Origin: Treponema sp. UBA4692
GTDB lineage: Bacteria; Spirochaetota; Spirochaetia; Treponematales; Treponemataceae
DNA length: 7,393 bases
NCBI GenBank assembly: GCA_002404895.1
Contig: DHKO01000021.1
Span: 14,820 to 22,212, forward strand
Direction of reading: 5' to 3'
The notes under the pieces are model-generated. The model searched no databases. It saw nothing but the letters and a program-made list of their open reading frames with translations, and was not told the origin of the DNA. Shown here one piece after another: positions 4,340 to 7,393 of the stretch. Each line of letters begins with the position of its first letter. Position 1 is the first letter of the stretch. Made by a program: the position numbers and the translations under genes.

Positions 4340-5812
4340 TCACCCGAGAGCGGCGCACATTCTTCCTACGGTTTCTGAAATATCTTCTTTTTTGAGTCCC
4401 GAATAATTTATGACAAAAACAGGCGGGTTTTCCAATTTGGATTCTTCTTTTTTCGGTTTTTCTGACTCTTCGCTGTAATAAAAGTCGCTCAGAAGCGCAA
4501 TCTTGATTCCGCGGCGCAAAAGCGACTTCCTGATTTCATCTCCTGACTTTTCCGATTTTATCTTCAAGAGAAAATGAAGCCCAGCCTCCTCTTCCTGAAT
4601 CTCGCAAAGGCTCATCAATCCGCTTTTTTCCATCTCGCAAATCAGGCTGTTTCTAAGGTTTCTATAATAATTTCTCATGCGGTTGATGTGCTTCTCGTAA
4701 AATCCCTCGCCGATAAACCGGGCCAAAGTGAACTGCTCAAACGCCGAAACAGGGCAGGAATAGCAGCTCATTTTTTTCTCAAAATCATTTAAGACCGACT
4801 TCGGCAAAACCATAAATCCGATTCTAAAAGACGGAGAAAGAGTCTTTGAGAAAGTGTTCATGTAAATTATCTGGCTTTCAGGCGAAAGGCTTTGAAGCGT
4901 CGGAAGAGGCTTTCCGTTGAAGCGGAACTCGCTGTCGTAATCATCTTCTATTATAAAGTGATTTTTGCTCTCGCCTGCCCACGAAAGAAGCTCCATTCTG
5001 CGGCGAACAGGCATGACAATTCCCGTGGGAAAATGATGGTTCGGCGAAAGATGCGCAATCTGCGCGTTTGATTCCCTGAGCTTTTCAGAGCTAAGCCCGA
5101 AAGCGTCAATTCCAAGAGGAACGCATCTCGCGCCGTTAAGCTCGAAAATCTCCTTAGTCCGCTTGAATCCGGGATTTTCGACCGCAAAAAGCTTTTCACG
5201 CCCCAGAAACTGCACGAGAATCGAATAAAGATTTTCCGCGCCGGCTCCAATCACAATCTGCTCCGGCAAAACGCTCATATTCCGAAAATCCTTGAGATAG
5301 TCAGAAATTGTGCGGCGAAGCTCCAGAACGCCTTTCACATCGCTTTTCTGGAGAAGTTTCTCGTCGTCGGAAGACAAAATCTGCCGCATTTTGTGCGACC
5401 AAAGCGTGAACGGAAATTTCTCCGCGCTTGTAACGTTGCTCGTAAAGTCTGCAAAAACTTCTTTGTTAAGAGCGCAAAGAACCTGTCCGTCATTCTTTCC
5501 AGCCTGTGAAAATCTATGCTCTTCCGCAGTTGACGCTCCAGCCGAATCTTCAATCTGATTGCGGTAATCCGAAATGTCAGTAACGAAAAAACCTTTCTTT
5601 TCGATTGAATAAATAAAGCCTTCAGAAATAAGCTGGGCGTAAGCGTTCTGAACCGTAATCACGCTAACCCCGAGATTAAGCGCAAGCGCGCGTTTTGAAG
5701 GCAGTTTTGAGTCAGGAAGAAGCGCGCCGCCGAGAATCTGTTTTTTTATCGACTTGTAGATAAATTCGCAGAATCCGAGCTTTCCGCGCCCTGAAAAATC
5801 AATGGTAATCAT
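4340..5812 (-). CDS. MocR/PdxR-family regulator (GntR HTH fused to class I aminotransferase)
   Basis: This 490-residue protein joins a GntR winged helix-turn-helix (about 13-80, with SKLPSKRALALNLGVSVITV and GFFVTDI) by a linker (about 81-120) to a fold-type I PLP aminotransferase domain (about 121-490). Visible in the latter: NPGF (213-216), HHFPTGIVMP (259-268), EDDYDSEFRF (289-298), and TFSKTLSPSFRIGF with the PLP-binding lysine K323 and R330. MocR proteins sense PLP or an amino compound through this dead or weak enzyme domain; PdxR regulates PLP synthesis, others GABA, taurine or D-Ala-D-Ala use. No pdxST is in view, so the target is unknown. Two of its neighbours on the right and left use or bind amino-acid substrates, but strands and terminators isolate it. 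The ATG at 5812 is fixed by an in-frame stop 12 bases upstream; no Shine-Dalgarno is visible. Confidence 0.88.
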   Translation of the reverse strand: MITIDFSGRGKLGFCEFIYKSIKKQILGGALLPDSKLPSKRALALNLGVSVITVQNAYAQLISEGFIYSIEKKGFFVTDISDYRNQIEDSAGASTAEEHRFSQAGKNDGQVLCALNKEVFADFTSNVTSAEKFPFTLWSHKMRQILSSDDEKLLQKSDVKGVLELRRTISDYLKDFRNMSVLPEQIVIGAGAENLYSILVQFLGREKLFAVENPGFKRTKEIFELNGARCVPLGIDAFGLSSEKLRESNAQIAHLSPNHHFPTGIVMPVRRRMELLSWAGESKNHFIIEDDYDSEFRFNGKPLPTLQSLSPESQIIYMNTFSKTLSPSFRIGFMVLPKSVLNDFEKKMSCYSCPVSAFEQFTLARFIGEGFYEKHINRMRNYYRNLRNSLICEMEKSGLMSLCEIQEEEAGLHFLLKIKSEKSGDEIRKSLLRRGIKIALLSDFYYSEESEKPKKEESKLENPPVFVINYSGLKKEDISETVGRMCAALG

Positions 5813-5823
5813 TTCAGCCAGGA

Positions 5824-5829
5824 ATTATG
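5824..5829 (-). promoter_or_regulatory. Candidate -10 of the MocR-type gene, very close to its start codon
   Basis: CATAAT on the minus strand (5829-5824) matches TATAAT at five of six bases and ends 11 bases before the ATG at 5812. The upstream sequence 17 bases away is only a poor -35. If used, the transcript would begin about four or five bases before the ATG, making the message essentially leaderless, which fits the missing ribosome binding site. Confidence 0.3.
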
Positions 5830-5882
5830 AACGAAGAATAGAAAATTTGAAAGAAGAACAGGATGACAAGCTCTGCAATAAC

Positions 5883-5917
5883 AAAAAAAACGCAGGCAAC
5901 CATAAGAATCGCCTGCG
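5883..5917 (-). terminator. Rho-independent terminator of the metY gene
   Basis: On the minus strand CGCAGGC (5917-5911) and GCCTGCG (5897-5891) form a perfect seven-base GC-rich stem with a 13-base loop, followed directly by eight T (5890-5883). It begins about 50 bases after the stop codon at 5968. It separates metY from the MocR-type gene downstream. Confidence 0.9.
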
Positions 5918-5967
5918 CTTGGATTTTTTTAAGGATTGTGTTTTTTAAAAATAAAAGCCAGCTTGCC

Positions 5968-7254
5968 TTATACCGCCGCGAAACCTCTTTCAAGGTCGGC
6001 GATGATGTCGTCGATATGCTCTGTTCCGATTGAAAGGCGGATTGTGCTCTGGGTGATTCCCTGGTCGGCAAGCTCCGCGTCGTTAAGCTCGGAATGAGTT
6101 GTTGAAGCCGGATGAATCACGAGAGACTTGACGTCGGCAACGTTCGCAAGAAGACTGAAAATCTGCAGGTTGTCGATGAATTTCCATGCAGCCTCGCGTC
6201 CGCCCTTGATTTCAAAAGTGAAGATTGAAGCTCCGCCGTTCGGGAAATATTTCTCGTAAAGAGCGTGGTCTGGGTGGCTCGCAAGCGAAGGATGGTTCAC
6301 TTTCGCCACTTTCGGATTTTTCGCCAAGTATTCAACGACTTTCTTTGTGTTCTCAACGTGCCTCTCGATTCTAAGAGACAAAGTTTCTGTTCCCTGAATC
6401 AAAGCCCATGCCGCAAACGGAGAAATTGTCGCGCCTGTGTCGCGGAGCAGAATCGCGCGGATATAAGTCACAAAAGCCGCGTTAGGAACTGCGTCCGCGA
6501 AGCTGATTCCGTGGTAGCTTTCGTTCGGTGTCGCGATTGCAGGGAATTTTCCGCTTTTCCAGTTTGTCTTTCCAGACTCGACGATAATTCCGCCCAAAGT
6601 TGTTCCGTGTCCGCCGATGAATTTCGTCGCCGAATGAACAACAACGTCCGCACCGTGCTCAATCGGCCTGATTAAGTACGGAGTTCCAAAAGTGTTGTCA
6701 ACGATAACCGCAAGACCGTATTTGTGGCCGAGAGCGATAAGAGCGTCAAGGTCAGGAATGTCGGCGTTAGGATTTCCCAAAGTCTCAAGATAAAGGATTT
6801 TTGTGTTTTCCTTGATTGCACCCTCAACTTCAGCCAAGTTGTGAGCGTCAACAAAAGTCGTATCGATTCCAAAAGGCTTCAAAGTGTGCTTCAGGAGATT
6901 GTAAGTTCCGCCGTAGATTGTCTTCTGTGCAACAACATGGTCGCCTGACTGCGCAAGAGCCTCAATCGCATAAGTGATTGCCGCCGCGCCCGAAGCAACA
7001 GCCAAGGCAGCAGAGCCGCCCTCCAAAGCCGCAATCCGCTTCTCAAAAACGTCCTGAGTTGAATTAGTCAGGCGGCCGTAGATATTTCCTGCATCAGCCA
7101 AGCCAAAACGGTCGGCCGCGTGCTTCGCATTGTGAAAAACGTAGGAAGTTGTCGCGTAAATCGGAACTGCGCGCGAGTCAGAAGCCGGGTCTGCCGCCTC
7201 CTGTCCAACATGAAGCTGTTTTGTCTCGAAATGTGTATTTGAAAAATCTGCCAT
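5968..7254 (-). CDS. metY: O-acetylhomoserine sulfhydrylase (OAH aminocarboxypropyltransferase)
   Basis: This 428-residue PLP enzyme belongs to the Cys/Met-metabolism (trans-sulfuration) family and is close to MetY, which makes homocysteine from O-acetylhomoserine and sulfide in the cytoplasm; some members also accept O-acetylserine or methanethiol. The start HFETKQLHVGQEADP-like region, VPIYATTSYVF, NIYGRLTNST (57-66), ALEGG, the stretch ASGAAAITYAI, LETLGNPN (156-163), VDNTFGTPYL (185-194), the PLP lysine K211 in SATKFIGGHG, and IHPASTTHSEL (380-390) are the family hallmarks. MetY proteins (about 425-430 residues) are longer than the roughly 380-residue MetB/MetC. A further in-frame Met lies 19 codons upstream, but the ATG at 7254 has AAGGAG six bases ahead and family homology starts there. 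It is monocistronic: a strong terminator follows and another gene's terminator precedes it. Confidence 0.93.
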   Translation of the reverse strand: MADFSNTHFETKQLHVGQEAADPASDSRAVPIYATTSYVFHNAKHAADRFGLADAGNIYGRLTNSTQDVFEKRIAALEGGSAALAVASGAAAITYAIEALAQSGDHVVAQKTIYGGTYNLLKHTLKPFGIDTTFVDAHNLAEVEGAIKENTKILYLETLGNPNADIPDLDALIALGHKYGLAVIVDNTFGTPYLIRPIEHGADVVVHSATKFIGGHGTTLGGIIVESGKTNWKSGKFPAIATPNESYHGISFADAVPNAAFVTYIRAILLRDTGATISPFAAWALIQGTETLSLRIERHVENTKKVVEYLAKNPKVAKVNHPSLASHPDHALYEKYFPNGGASIFTFEIKGGREAAWKFIDNLQIFSLLANVADVKSLVIHPASTTHSELNDAELADQGITQSTIRLSIGTEHIDDIIADLERGFAAV

Positions 7255-7279
7255 AATATTCTCCTTAAAAATTGTGCTG

Positions 7280-7295
7280 TTCCGATATTTCGGAA
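7280..7295. promoter_or_regulatory. Palindrome TTCCGA-N4-TCGGAA upstream of metY (candidate operator)
   Basis: TTCCGATATTTCGGAA has perfect six-base arms and lies 26-41 bases before the metY start codon. On the minus strand the -10-like hexamers GATAAT (7309-7304) and TAGAAT (7301-7296) lie just upstream, placing the palindrome on the likely start of transcription, a typical repressor position. No convincing -35 is visible. The half-site (CCGA) and spacing differ from the CCTA-N9-TAGG pair near metQ, so the same regulator is not implied. Confidence 0.5.
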
Positions 7296-7365
7296 ATTCT
7301 AAAATTATCAAAAGCCTCCGTGATTTGCCGTTTTACTGTGCAGAAACCACGAAAATAAATTCTAT

Positions 7366-7387
7366 AAAAAGGGGGAAGTCTCCCCCT
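7366..7387 (-). terminator. Rho-independent terminator of a gene off the right edge
   Basis: AGGGGGA (7370-7376) and TCCCCCT (7381-7387) form a perfect seven-base stem with a four-base loop, AGTC on the plus strand. On the minus strand the stem is followed by a run of T (7370-7366). It marks the end of a minus-strand gene to the right of the window. Confidence 0.85.
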
Positions 7388-7393
7388 CGCTCC

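Noticed and set aside
4204..4395. Plus-strand GTG-start frame of 63 codons
   Set aside because: It has no ribosome binding site, starts inside a palindrome and overlaps the end of the MocR-type gene; its composition is just AT-rich spacer.
5814..6071. Small minus-strand frame ending one base before the MocR-type gene, with a hydrophobic C-terminal half that looks like a membrane peptide
   Set aside because: It begins inside metY in another frame with no ribosome binding site, and its Phe-rich part is a translation of the metY terminator stem and T-run.
7255..7311. A 19-codon N-terminal extension of metY from an upstream ATG
   Set aside because: The extension would run through the palindrome and the AAGGAG ribosome binding site of the downstream ATG, and family similarity starts at the downstream ATG.
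7255..7365. Possible SAM riboswitch or T-box leader before metY
   Set aside because: The gap between the upstream terminator and the metY start is only about 110 bases and shows no multi-helix leader, T-box sequence or second terminator; only one palindrome is present.

Overview
The window looks like chromosomal DNA of a Treponema-like spirochaete. This is inferred from the moderate GC content with very A/T-rich intergenic gaps, the lipoprotein and signal-peptide style, and the overall feel of the proteins; no rRNA or other phylogenetic marker is present, so the assignment is tentative. I see no mobile element, tRNA, rRNA or CRISPR array.

Layout, left to right. (1) 1-1459, minus strand: a D-methionine/methionine-type ABC importer, metQ (lipoprotein) followed by metN (ATPase, running off the left edge); metI would be expected beyond the edge. 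(2) 1460-1574: a divergent promoter region with two similar 17-bp CCTA-N9-TAGG palindromes, one lying exactly on the -35 of a good metQ promoter. (3) 1575-3181, plus strand: a two-gene operon with overlapping reading frames, an M20D amidohydrolase and a cysteine-free, CymR-like Rrf2 regulator. (4) 3182-3560: a convergent intergenic region with one terminator per direction. (5) 3561-4124, minus strand: an exported protein of unknown function that resembles DUF5666-type proteins, with a complex inverted-repeat region upstream. (6) 4340-5812, minus strand: a MocR/PdxR-type GntR-aminotransferase regulator that lacks a Shine-Dalgarno sequence. (7) 5968-7254, minus strand: O-acetylhomoserine sulfhydrylase with a classic terminator behind it and a 16-bp perfect-arm palindrome in front. 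(8) 7366-7387: the terminator of a further minus-strand gene that lies off the right edge.

How the genes may work together: methionine import (MetQN), release of an amino acid from an N-acyl conjugate (M20D enzyme), sulfhydrylation of O-acetylhomoserine to homocysteine (MetY) and a CymR-like regulator together suggest a local sulfur-amino-acid acquisition and synthesis cluster. The most interesting testable idea is that the Rrf2 protein senses cysteine status, perhaps through a CysK partner docking on its C-terminal isoleucine tail, and binds the paired CCTA-N9-TAGG sites to control its own operon and metQ. The families are well known; the specific regulatory circuit is inference.
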